NCBI GenBank assembly: GCA_002383415.1
Contig: DFYU01000091.1
Span: forward strand, 1 to 16,301
Direction: 5' to 3'
Source: Geobacter sp. UBA4074
GTDB lineage: Bacteria; Desulfobacterota; Desulfuromonadia; Geobacterales; Pseudopelobacteraceae
DNA: 16,301 bases
Made by a program: the position numbers and the translations under genes. Positions 1 to 6,677 of this stretch are shown piece after piece. The notes beneath the pieces were generated by a model, which searched no databases, was not told where the DNA came from, and worked only from the letters and a program-made list of their open reading frames with translations. Every line of letters starts with the position of its first letter. The stretch's first letter is position 1.

Positions 1-161
1 TCAAGCAGGTCGCCCTGCAGCAATTCCAGCGGCAGCCCCTCCAGATTACGGATGTCCGAACCGGGGCGCACCAGGGCGCGCACCTCCAGACCATCCTTCA
101 GTAACTCGCGGACGATACTGGCGCCGATAAATCCGGTGGCTCCGGTAACAAAGGCTTTCAT
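1..161 (-). CDS. hpnA: Hopanoid-associated NAD-dependent sugar epimerase HpnA (partial, N-terminus only)
   Basis: The visible reading frame starts at the ATG complementary to 159-161 and continues past the left edge, giving about 53 residues. It opens with MKAFVTGATGFIGASIV, the beta-alpha-beta nucleotide-binding start of an extended short-chain dehydrogenase/epimerase, with the GxxGxxG motif at residues 7-13. The next segment, RALVRPGSD followed by LEGLPLELLQGDL, is typical of the HpnA subgroup. This subgroup is found in hopanoid gene clusters, and its position just downstream of squalene-hopene cyclase on the same strand agrees. A purine-rich stretch (CGGAA) lies about 9 bases before the ATG as a weak ribosome site. 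HpnA proteins are thought to act on the sugar or side-chain part of extended hopanoids, but the exact reaction is not well settled. The rest of the protein is outside the window, so the specific HpnA label rests on the N-terminus and context; membership of the epimerase family is firm. Confidence 0.82.
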   Translation of the reverse strand, partial: MKAFVTGATGFIGASIVRELLKDGLEVRALVRPGSDIRNLEGLPLELLQGDLL

Positions 162-194
162 GGGTGTTTTCCGTCTCTCCCGTGGTGTCTGAAC

Positions 195-227
195 GAAAAG
201 CCCCGGCAGGTGGCAACGGGGCTTTTC
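195..227 (-). terminator. Perfect 11-bp inverted repeat between shc and hpnA, terminator-like
   Basis: Arms at 195-205 (GAAAAGCCCCG) and 217-227 (CGGGGCTTTTC) pair perfectly around an 11-base loop. The stem is GC-rich at its inner end, and read on the minus strand its 3' arm ends in TTTTC, so it resembles a Rho-independent terminator or attenuator after shc. The symmetric A/T ends would let it work on either strand. The T run is short and belongs to the stem, so full termination is uncertain; hpnA only 34 bases further on may still receive read-through. Confidence 0.55.
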
Positions 228-245
228 CGGTCATGCCAGGTGGTT

Positions 246-268
246 GCGCCCATTGTTGTAAAGGGCGC
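246..268. repeat. Second short inverted repeat just after the shc stop
   Basis: GCGCCC (246-251) and GGGCGC (263-268) form a 6-bp all-GC stem with an 11-base loop, 8 bases beyond the shc stop codon. It has no T tract of its own. With the 195-227 hairpin it gives two stem-loops in tandem at the 3' end of the shc message, which could protect the transcript end or reduce read-through into hpnA. Confidence 0.4.
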
Positions 269-276
269 CTGAGCGG

Positions 277-2343
277 CTACAACGCCCTCGTGCCGCTCAG
301 ACGGCGGAAACGCCCCAGGGCGGTCAAAGGGAAGCAGTTGCGGTAGACATGGTATTTGATCATGAAAAATTTGGGGAAGCCGGTGCCGGTGAAGGCATCT
401 TCATCCCAGGTGCCGTCGGGGTTCTGGTTGTTCAGCAGATACTGGATGCCGTGCTCTACCGCCTTAGAATGCACTTCGCCGGCTGCCATCAGGGCCAGTA
501 TCGCCCAGGCGGTCTGCGAAGCGGTGCTGGGGCCGCAGCCCATCAGGGTGCGGTCGTAGTACGATTCACAGGTTTCACCCCAGCCGCCGTCCATGTTCTG
601 TTTTGATTTAAGCCAGTTGACCGCTTTTTTGATGTAGGGCTGCGACATGTCCTCGCCGATGGCCTCCAGGCCGATCAGCACATACCAGGTGCCGTATATG
701 TAGTTGACCCCCCAGCGGCCGAACCAGGGGCCTTCCGGCTCCTGTTCCTGCTTGAGAAAGGCGAGGGCGCTCTGCGCCTGGGGGTGCTCCGTTGAACAAC
801 CGAAATTGCCCATCAGCTCCAGCATCCGGCCGGTCAGGTCGGCGGTGGGCGGGTCGATCAGCGCCTCCAGGTCGGCAAAGGGGATCTTGTTCAGCAGGTG
901 CTTGGTATTATCCTTGTCAAAGGCACCCCAGCCGCCATTTGCGCTCTGCATCCCCAGGCACCAATCAATACCGCGGCGGATAGCGTCCTGCTTTGCCTTG
1001 TTGTTGGAAACCTGCATCTCTTTGATGGCGATCATCACCGCTGCCGAGTCATCAACATCGGGGTACCAGTCGTTCTGGAACTCGAAGGCCCAGCCGCCCG
1101 GCTCCAGGTCGGGGGATTTGATCTTCCAGTCGCCACGGATGCGCACTTCTCGATCAAGCAGCCACTGGGCAGCCTTGATCAGATCCGGATGATTCTGGGG
1201 GATGCCTGCTTCCTGCATGGACTGCAGCACCAGCGCGGTGTCCCAGACTGGCGAGATGCAGGACTGCAGGGTGAGGGTGTCGTCATCCTCGATGCAAAAA
1301 TGTGCCAAAGCTTCAAGCCCTTTGGCCATTATCGGATGGTTGCTGGCATAACCGAGGCAGTGCAGGGCCAGCACCGAGTTGAGCATGGCCGGCTGGATGC
1401 CGCCCCAGTCGCCGGTCGGTTCCTGGTGATCGATAATCCACTGTTCGGCAATCTCGGTGGCCCGCTTCTTGAACGGTCGGATCGGGCTGGATTCATAGAC
1501 CTTCAACAGGTGATCAACGCCGATGAAGAAGTTTTTCCAGGTGATGATGCCGTCTTCCTTCGTGAAGGTGTAGTCGGTGGGGCGGGGAGGCCGGACGTAC
1601 AGTTCCTGGACCCTTGACTGGGGCGGCAGCTTGCAGACCGGACGGGTGGACATCACCACCGATAGCGGGATGATGGTGGCCCGTGACCAGCTGGACAGCT
1701 CGTACAGGTTGAAGTAGGCCCAGTTGGGCAAAAGCATCAGCTCGATCGGCATGGATGGTACGCCCAGCCAGGAAAATTCGCCGAACAGCGCCAGGAATAT
1801 CTTGGTGAAGACCCGCGCCTTGAGGATGCCGCCCTTGGCCAGCACGAAATCCCGTGCCTTGCGCATGGCGATGTGGTCGGCCGGATAGCCGGCCAGTTTC
1901 AGGGCAAAGTAGGCCTCGATGGTGGTGGAGAGGTCGCCGGGGCCGCCGTACCAGATTGCCCAGGCACCTTCCTTGGTCTGCTGACGCAAGAGGTAGTTGG
2001 CCATCTTGCGTTCCTTTTCCTTGTCGACCATACCCAGGAAATGGAACAGCATCACGTATTCGGCGGTAATGGTGCAGTTGGACTCCAGTTCGGCCCACCA
2101 GTAACCGTCGGGCAACTGCTCACGAAAAAAGAAGTCCCGTGTCCGTTCAATCGCCTTGTCCAACGGATTTTGGGCAACGCCTTCCATCTTTTTCCAGATA
2201 GAGGTGGGCAGTCGATGCACCTTGGCTGTCGTGGGTCTGGTTGCGTCAGGGGCCTGGGGTGCCTGCCCGTGCTGTCCGGAATGGTAAAACGACGTCAGGG
2301 CGTGGGAGATAGGGTGTTTATTCGATTTCATGAGGTTGTACAC
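277..2343 (-). CDS. shc: Squalene-hopene cyclase
   Basis: This is a class II triterpene cyclase that protonates squalene and folds it into hopene or hopanol, the first committed step of hopanoid synthesis; the family is monotopic at the inner membrane. The catalytic acid motif DVDD is at residues 429-432 (DWYPDVDDSA). QW-type repeats are visible: SANGGWGAF near 467-475, EPEGPWFGRWG near 535-545, NMDGGWGE near 583-590 and NPDGTW near 641-646. The C-terminal TGTGFPKFF...YHVYRNCFPL segment is the usual family ending. Length is 688 residues from the GTG at 2343, normal for the family. An AGGAG at 2345-2349 is only 1 base from that GTG but 13 bases from an in-frame ATG at 2331, so the real start is more likely 2331 (684 residues). 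The first 40 or so residues are polar and probably unstructured. Transcribed away from yhbY and toward hpnA. Also called hpnF in hopanoid clusters. Confidence 0.97.
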   Translation of the reverse strand: MYNLMKSNKHPISHALTSFYHSGQHGQAPQAPDATRPTTAKVHRLPTSIWKKMEGVAQNPLDKAIERTRDFFFREQLPDGYWWAELESNCTITAEYVMLFHFLGMVDKEKERKMANYLLRQQTKEGAWAIWYGGPGDLSTTIEAYFALKLAGYPADHIAMRKARDFVLAKGGILKARVFTKIFLALFGEFSWLGVPSMPIELMLLPNWAYFNLYELSSWSRATIIPLSVVMSTRPVCKLPPQSRVQELYVRPPRPTDYTFTKEDGIITWKNFFIGVDHLLKVYESSPIRPFKKRATEIAEQWIIDHQEPTGDWGGIQPAMLNSVLALHCLGYASNHPIMAKGLEALAHFCIEDDDTLTLQSCISPVWDTALVLQSMQEAGIPQNHPDLIKAAQWLLDREVRIRGDWKIKSPDLEPGGWAFEFQNDWYPDVDDSAAVMIAIKEMQVSNNKAKQDAIRRGIDWCLGMQSANGGWGAFDKDNTKHLLNKIPFADLEALIDPPTADLTGRMLELMGNFGCSTEHPQAQSALAFLKQEQEPEGPWFGRWGVNYIYGTWYVLIGLEAIGEDMSQPYIKKAVNWLKSKQNMDGGWGETCESYYDRTLMGCGPSTASQTAWAILALMAAGEVHSKAVEHGIQYLLNNQNPDGTWDEDAFTGTGFPKFFMIKYHVYRNCFPLTALGRFRRLSGTRAL

Positions 2344-2560
2344 ACTCCTGGATTGCTGTGGGGCGGTTGGTCTGGTAGTGCATGGATTGTTGTGTCAACC
2401 GTCTTTGGAAGGTCATTTTTGTACCATAACCCGGCTAAAATGTACACCTTCTTGTCTTCAGTGCTGCTACGGCCTGCCGGCCATCGCTTTGCGGTGTTCA
2501 GTCGTGCCCGGTGTGTGGTATAGAAATCAGTGGACTGAAGCAGACGAGAGGAGAAGCTGT
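2344..2560. promoter_or_regulatory. Divergent intergenic region between shc and yhbY
   Basis: These 217 bases separate two genes transcribed outward, so promoters for both must lie here or nearby. It is more AT-rich in its middle (2405-2445) than the surrounding coding DNA. On the minus strand a perfect TTGACA (2398 to 2393) could be the -35 box for shc, but the best -10 at suitable spacing is only TACCAG (2377 to 2372). On the plus strand TAAAAT (2436-2441) resembles a -10 but has no good -35 at 16-18 bases. An imperfectly spaced inverted pair TGTAC/GTACA (2420-2424, 2442-2446) flanks this AT-rich stretch. A GAGGAGA ribosome site for yhbY ends the region. No coding sequence is supported within it. 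The location of promoters is inferred mainly from gene arrangement. Confidence 0.4.
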
Positions 2561-2863
2561 ATGCTGACAGGAAAACAGAAACGATTTTTGCGTGCTTTGG
2601 GACATAACCTCAAGCCGGTGATACAGATCGGGAAAAAAGAGCTGGATGAAGGGTTGCTGGCCGAGACCGAGGCTGCCTTGGCACACCATGAGCTGATCAA
2701 GGTCAAGCTTTTGGAAAGCTGCCTGCTGGATCGCCGTGAAGCCTCGGATGAACTGGCTGCCGCCTGTGGCGCCGAGGTGGCGCAACTGCTCGGACGTACC
2801 TTTCTGCTGTACCGCCGGGCCGAGCAGCCCAAATTGGCGCTGCCTTTATCACAGGAAGCATAG
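2561..2863 (+). CDS. yhbY: YhbY/CRS1-CRM family RNA-binding protein
   Basis: A 100-residue protein that is nearly all one CRM (CRS1/YhbY) domain, a small alpha/beta fold that binds RNA and associates with pre-50S ribosomal particles in E. coli. The N-terminal LTGKQKRFLRALGHNLKPVIQIGKKEL and the following EALAHHELIKVKLLES match the family pattern. In most members the loop after the glycine-lysine reads as GxxG; here it is GKKE (about residues 25-28), a mild departure. Start chosen at the ATG at 2561 because GAGGAGA lies at proper distance upstream and because the family begins there; an open frame further upstream has no family similarity. It is the first gene of the rightward run and is followed after 3 bases by the AOR gene, so cotranscription is likely. 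Identification is firm, function in this organism inferred from the family. Confidence 0.93.
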   Translation: MLTGKQKRFLRALGHNLKPVIQIGKKELDEGLLAETEAALAHHELIKVKLLESCLLDRREASDELAAACGAEVAQLLGRTFLLYRRAEQPKLALPLSQEA

Positions 2864-2866
2864 CGG

Positions 2867-4552
2867 ATGAGCTGCGGGTGGGCCGGCCGGATCGGCCGGG
2901 TTGACCTTGCCAGCGGTCGCTGCTGGACAGAACCGTTGCCGGATGAGCTCCAAAGTAGCTGGCTTGGCGGCCGGGGTTTGGGAGTGGCCCTGCTCAAAGA
3001 GTATGCCGGTCTCGATCCGTTCGCCGATCAACTGCCGCTGGTTATGGCCGGCGGACCGTTGTGCGGCAGTGATACGCCGATGTCCAGCCGTTGCGTACTG
3101 ACCGGCCGTTCACCATTGACCGGCACCATCTTCAGTTGCTCCAGCGGCGGACCGTTTGCCTGGCAACTGCGGCAGGCAGGTCTGGATGCCTTGGTCATTA
3201 CCGGCTCCAGTGCAACACCGGTCCAGCTGCGGGTGATGCCTGACCGGATTGATCTGCTTGCTGCCGACGACTTATGGGGTCTGCCCACTGATACGGTCTT
3301 TGCGCGTTTGACAGATGCCGGTGCTGTGGCTGCCATCGGTCCGGCCGGCGAAAACGAGGTACTGTATGCCTCGCTGGAAACCGCAGCCGGCGAACCGTTT
3401 GGCCGTGGTGGCCTGGGCGCCGTGGTGGGTCAGCGGCGGCTGAAGGCGATCACGATTCAGGGTGACGAGGGCAAGGTGACGATTGCCGACCAGACGGCCT
3501 TTGCAGCGGCCCGCCAGGATATGCAGCGGCTGTTGCTGGCCTCTCCCTTTATCTATGGACCGTTTGGTATTCATCAGTACGGCACCGTGGCCCTGGTTGA
3601 CCCGCTGGCCCAGCGCGGCATGCTGCCTGCCAGAAATTTTACCGCGGTGCTGCCTGCCGCCGGCTTGAATGCCGCTGCGTTGCAGCACGCGTACCATCCC
3701 AGCGGTTACGGCTGTTACGACTGCTCAGTTGCCTGTAAGCGCTTGACGGAAGATGGCCAGCCTCTGCCGGATCACGACGACTTGCTGGCCCTGGCCGGTT
3801 GCTGTCAGCAGCCGCAACTTGATGCACTGGTGGCTGCCGGCCGCTGTTGCGCCCAGCTGGGTCTGGATCCCGTTTCTGCTGCCGGCAGTCTGGCTGCCTG
3901 GTCAGAGCTGACCGCTTCGCCCATCGTGTGCGGGCAGATGCCTGCTTTGTTGAGCAGGATCGCCCGCCGTGAGGCGGAGGGTGAACTGTTGGCTCTGGGG
4001 GCAGAGCGTCTGGCCTGCGCCCTGGGGCAGCCAGAGGCAGCCATGACCGTTAAGGGCCTGGAGCTGCCGCCCTATGATCCGCGAGCCGCAACCGGCCTGG
4101 CGCTGGCCTATGCTGTTGCGCCCCACGGCGGCACCCATCTGGATGCCTGGTCGTTATCCTCGGAGGTGCTGCGTAAACCGGTGCCGACCGATCCGGCCTG
4201 CTTTGACGGCAAGGCCCGTGTCATCGCCCTGGCCGAAGCGGCCAACGCCGCCATGGATAGTCTGGTGCTGTGCCGTTTTGCGGCCTGCGCTGTGGAGCTG
4301 GAGGAGGCTGCCGCCCTGCTGACGGCGGTCAGCGGTGAGAGGCACACTGCCGGTGACCTGTTGACGATCGGAGAGCGGATCATTGCTGCCGAACGGTCCT
4401 TTAACCAGGCCAATGGTTTTTCTGTAGCCGACGACCGGCTGCCGGAACGGTTCTTCAGCCACGCGACCGGAATGACGAAGCCGCTTGATCGCGAACATTT
4501 TGCCGAGGAGCTGCAACGTTACCAGCGTATCCGTTCTGGAGTTCAGGCCTGA
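2867..4552 (+). CDS. Aldehyde ferredoxin oxidoreductase family protein (tungsten-pterin enzyme), 561 aa
   Basis: Members oxidise aldehydes to carboxylic acids with ferredoxin as electron acceptor, using a bis-pterin tungsten (or molybdenum) cofactor and one 4Fe-4S cluster. The N-terminal domain starts GRIGRVDLASG, then WLGGRGLG near residues 32-39, and RCVLTGRSPLTGT followed by GGPFAWQLRQAGLDALVITG. FGRGGLGAVVGQRRLKAI near 178-195 and GTVALVDPLAQRGMLPARNF near 238-257 also fit. Cluster cysteines are C283, C286 and C290 (CYDCSVAC), with the fourth at C469 (SLVLCRF). The segment KGLELPPYDPRAATG is the conserved middle motif. At 561 residues it is shorter than the roughly 600-620 of well-studied AORs, and some conserved positions vary (for example APHGGTHLDA). 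No ferredoxin or cofactor gene is adjacent. AGGA about 12 bases upstream of the ATG supports this start. The substrate cannot be told from sequence. Stop overlaps the yraN start by one base. Confidence 0.92.
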   Translation: MSCGWAGRIGRVDLASGRCWTEPLPDELQSSWLGGRGLGVALLKEYAGLDPFADQLPLVMAGGPLCGSDTPMSSRCVLTGRSPLTGTIFSCSSGGPFAWQLRQAGLDALVITGSSATPVQLRVMPDRIDLLAADDLWGLPTDTVFARLTDAGAVAAIGPAGENEVLYASLETAAGEPFGRGGLGAVVGQRRLKAITIQGDEGKVTIADQTAFAAARQDMQRLLLASPFIYGPFGIHQYGTVALVDPLAQRGMLPARNFTAVLPAAGLNAAALQHAYHPSGYGCYDCSVACKRLTEDGQPLPDHDDLLALAGCCQQPQLDALVAAGRCCAQLGLDPVSAAGSLAAWSELTASPIVCGQMPALLSRIARREAEGELLALGAERLACALGQPEAAMTVKGLELPPYDPRAATGLALAYAVAPHGGTHLDAWSLSSEVLRKPVPTDPACFDGKARVIALAEAANAAMDSLVLCRFAACAVELEEAAALLTAVSGERHTAGDLLTIGERIIAAERSFNQANGFSVADDRLPERFFSHATGMTKPLDREHFAEELQRYQRIRSGVQA

Positions 4553-4929
4553 TGCAGGGCCACGCCAATCAGGCCCTGGGCGCCCGAGGCGAAGAGCTGG
4601 CGAGCGGACATCTGCAGAGGGCCGGTTACCGGATCCTGGAGCGTAATTTCCGCAGCCGGGGCGGTGAGGTGGACATCGTGGCCCGGGATCGGGACGGCAC
4701 CATTGTGTTTGTGGAAGTGAAGGCCCGTAGCAATCTGGCCTTTGGCCTGCCACAGCTGGCGGTGACCAGCCGCAAGCAGCGTCAGATCGCCAAGGGCGCC
4801 CTTTCCTGGCTCTCACGGCATCGTTGCCATGATCAGGCGGCCCGGTTTGACGTGGTTGCCGTTTTGCTGCATGATGACGGCCGAGCTGAGCTTGAGCACA
4901 TTGTCAATGCCTTTGAGTTGTCCTACTGA
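4552..4929 (+). CDS. yraN: UPF0102/YraN family endonuclease-like protein
   Basis: A 125-residue member of the YraN family, which has a restriction-endonuclease-like (PD-(D/E)xK) fold resembling Holliday-junction resolvases. Visible signature: GARGEELA near residues 10-17, LERNFRSRGGEVDIVARD near 29-46 and VFVEVKAR at 52-59. Glu14, Asp41, Glu55 and Lys57 correspond to the conserved acidic and lysine positions expected of the nuclease core. Length is usual for the family. The ATG uses the last base of the AOR stop (TGATG), with GGAG about 10 bases upstream, so the two are likely translationally coupled. The biological role of the family is poorly defined; a DNA processing role is inferred from the fold. 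Confidence 0.93.
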   Translation: MQGHANQALGARGEELASGHLQRAGYRILERNFRSRGGEVDIVARDRDGTIVFVEVKARSNLAFGLPQLAVTSRKQRQIAKGALSWLSRHRCHDQAARFDVVAVLLHDDGRAELEHIVNAFELSY

Positions 4930-4945
4930 TCTGGAGGAAGCGTCC

Positions 4946-5797
4946 ATGCGTGATCTGAACGCAGCCCTTGTACAACTGAAACCAAAACTGGGCCGGGTGG
5001 CTGATAACCTGGACCTGATCAGGGAGCAGGTGGAGCGGGCCATCGAGCAACAGGCCGATCTGGCGGTATTGCCGGAACTGGCCCTGACCGGCTATTTTTT
5101 GAAGGACCTGGTGCCGGAGGTGGCCCTGTCCCTGGACAGCCCCGAGCTGACAACGCTGCGTGAACTATCACGCCGGATCAGCATTGCGGTCGGTTTTGTT
5201 GAGGTGACAACGGACTTTCAGTTCTATAACAGCGCCGCCTGGTTCGAGGCGGGTGAACTGCGGCATCTGCACCGCAAGGTCTATCTGCCCACCTACGGCC
5301 TGTTTGACGAACAGCGTTATCTGGGCCGGGGTGACCGGTTCCGTGCCTTTGACACCTGCTTTGGCCGGGTAGGGCTCTTAGTCTGCGAGGATATGTGGCA
5401 CCTTTCGGCCCCCTACCTGCTGGCCATGGACGGCGCCACCACCCTGGTCTGTCTCTCCAGCAGCCCAGGACGCGGTGTGGAACAGGGGCAACTCGGTACC
5501 GCAGCGGCCTGGCGTAACCTGACCACCGCTACCGCCCGCTTTCTGACCTGCCGGGTGCTGTACGTCAACCGGGTCGGCTATGAGGACGGCGTCGGTTTCT
5601 GGGGTGGCTCCCATGCCGTGGCTCCTTCGGGTGAAATCGTCGTCAGCGCCCCGGAATTCGATGCGTCAATGACCCTGGCGCGGCTTAACGCGGCTGATCT
5701 GCGTAGAGAGCGGATCGCCTCGCCGCTGGTGCGGGATGAAAGCCTGTGCGTCACCCAACTGGAACTGGAACGGATTCATCGTGAAAGGAGCCGCTGA
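4946..5797 (+). CDS. Stand-alone nitrilase-superfamily glutaminase, probable ammonia-supplying partner of NadE
   Basis: A 283-residue carbon-nitrogen hydrolase. The Glu-Lys-Cys catalytic triad is present: E44 in VLPELALTGY, K111 in HRKVYLPTYG and C147 in LLVCEDMWH. The motif LPTYGLFDEQRYLGRGD and the VCEDMW cysteine context are those of the amidase domain of glutamine-dependent NAD synthetases, where glutamine is split and ammonia is channelled to the synthetase. Here that domain is a separate protein instead of the N-terminal half of a fused chain. Start at 4946 is set by GGAGG 9 bases upstream; the frame is open further upstream but that part overlaps yraN and lacks family similarity. The stop shares one base with the nadE start, strong support for a joint function. 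It could instead be a general amidase, but motif context and coupling favour the NAD role. Confidence 0.88.
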   Translation: MRDLNAALVQLKPKLGRVADNLDLIREQVERAIEQQADLAVLPELALTGYFLKDLVPEVALSLDSPELTTLRELSRRISIAVGFVEVTTDFQFYNSAAWFEAGELRHLHRKVYLPTYGLFDEQRYLGRGDRFRAFDTCFGRVGLLVCEDMWHLSAPYLLAMDGATTLVCLSSSPGRGVEQGQLGTAAAWRNLTTATARFLTCRVLYVNRVGYEDGVGFWGGSHAVAPSGEIVVSAPEFDASMTLARLNAADLRRERIASPLVRDESLCVTQLELERIHRERSR

Positions 5798-6618
5798 TGT
5801 CGCTGCTGACGATTAACGCACCGCTGGCGCGTCGGATACTAGTGGGCTTCCTGCAGGATGAGATCTGGAAGGTGGGGGCCAAAAAGGCGATTCTGGGGCT
5901 ATCCGGCGGTATTGATTCGGCCCTGGTTTGCCATCTGGCTGCCGAGGCGCTGGGGCCAGAAAACGTGTACGCCATCTGCATGCCCTACAAGAGCAGCAAC
6001 CCCGAGAGCGAGGCCCACGCCCGGCTGGTGGCCGAGGCCAGCGGCGTACACTATAACGTCATCGAGATTACGCCGATGGTGGATGCCTATTTTGAGGGTT
6101 TTCCCGATGCTGACCCGATGCGGCGGGGCAACAAGATGGCCCGGGAGCGGATGACGATCCTGTTCGATCACTCGGCCCTGCAGGGCGCCCTGGTGCTGGG
6201 CACCAGCAACAAGACCGAACTGCTGCTGGGCTACGGCACCCTGTACGGCGATATGGCCAGCGCCCTGAATCCGATCGGCGACCTGTACAAGACCCAGGTC
6301 TGGCAGCTTTCCGAAGAGGTGGGGGTGGCTCGGCCGGTGATCGATAAGCAGCCATCCGCCGACCTGTGGGCCGGCCAGACCGATGAACAGGAGCTGGGTT
6401 TCAGCTACCGTGAGGTGGATCAGCTGCTCTACCGGATGGTGGACCAGCGGGCGACGGCCGAAGAACTGCAGCAGGCCGGCTTCAGCACCGACTTCATCAG
6501 CACGGTCTACGGCAAGGTGCAGAACTCCCATTTCAAGCGTCGGCTGCCGGTGATCGCCAAGCTGTCCAACCGGACCATTGACCGTGACTTCAGATATGCG
6601 CGGGATTGGGGTAAATAG
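5797..6618 (+). CDS. nadE: NAD+ synthetase
   Basis: Catalyses the last step of NAD biosynthesis: nicotinic acid adenine dinucleotide is adenylated with ATP and amidated. At 273 residues it has the size of single-domain ammonia-using enzymes. The ATP-pyrophosphatase P-loop SGGIDS is at residues 36-41. Further family motifs are CMPYKSSNPES, VLGTSNKTELLLGYGTLYGD, NPIGDLYKTQVW and KQPSADLWAGQTDEQELGFSY. The C-terminus NSHFKRRLPVIAKLSNRTIDRDFRY has the usual ending of the family. The ATG overlaps the stop of the glutaminase gene (TGATG) with AAAGGAG 7 bases upstream, so the two chains are likely made in matched amounts and form a glutamine-dependent enzyme. A gap of about 59 bases separates it from der. 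Confidence 0.96.
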   Translation: MSLLTINAPLARRILVGFLQDEIWKVGAKKAILGLSGGIDSALVCHLAAEALGPENVYAICMPYKSSNPESEAHARLVAEASGVHYNVIEITPMVDAYFEGFPDADPMRRGNKMARERMTILFDHSALQGALVLGTSNKTELLLGYGTLYGDMASALNPIGDLYKTQVWQLSEEVGVARPVIDKQPSADLWAGQTDEQELGFSYREVDQLLYRMVDQRATAEELQQAGFSTDFISTVYGKVQNSHFKRRLPVIAKLSNRTIDRDFRYARDWGK

Positions 6619-6677
6619 AAGGCTGTGCGAGCAGTAGTCGTTGCTGCTGTACCTATTTTTAGAATACAGGAATCTTG

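Noticed and set aside
898..1617. Open frame on the plus strand opposite shc (about 239 codons)
   Set aside because: Antisense to conserved squalene-hopene cyclase sequence, including the DVDD and QW motifs; no family similarity and no ribosome site that stands out.
4829..4945. N-terminal extension of the glutaminase into yraN
   Set aside because: The frame is open, but the strong GGAGG before 4946 and the start of nitrilase similarity at that ATG show the true start; the upstream part is yraN in another frame.
5899..6531. Minus-strand open frame opposite nadE (about 210 codons)
   Set aside because: Shadow of the conserved nadE reading frame; composition is an artefact of codon bias.
6626..6665. 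Possible hairpin and TAGAAT box between nadE and der
   Set aside because: The stem AGCAG/CTGCT is only 5 bp, and the TAGAAT has no matching -35 box and would give a nearly leaderless der transcript, so neither a terminator nor a promoter is supported.
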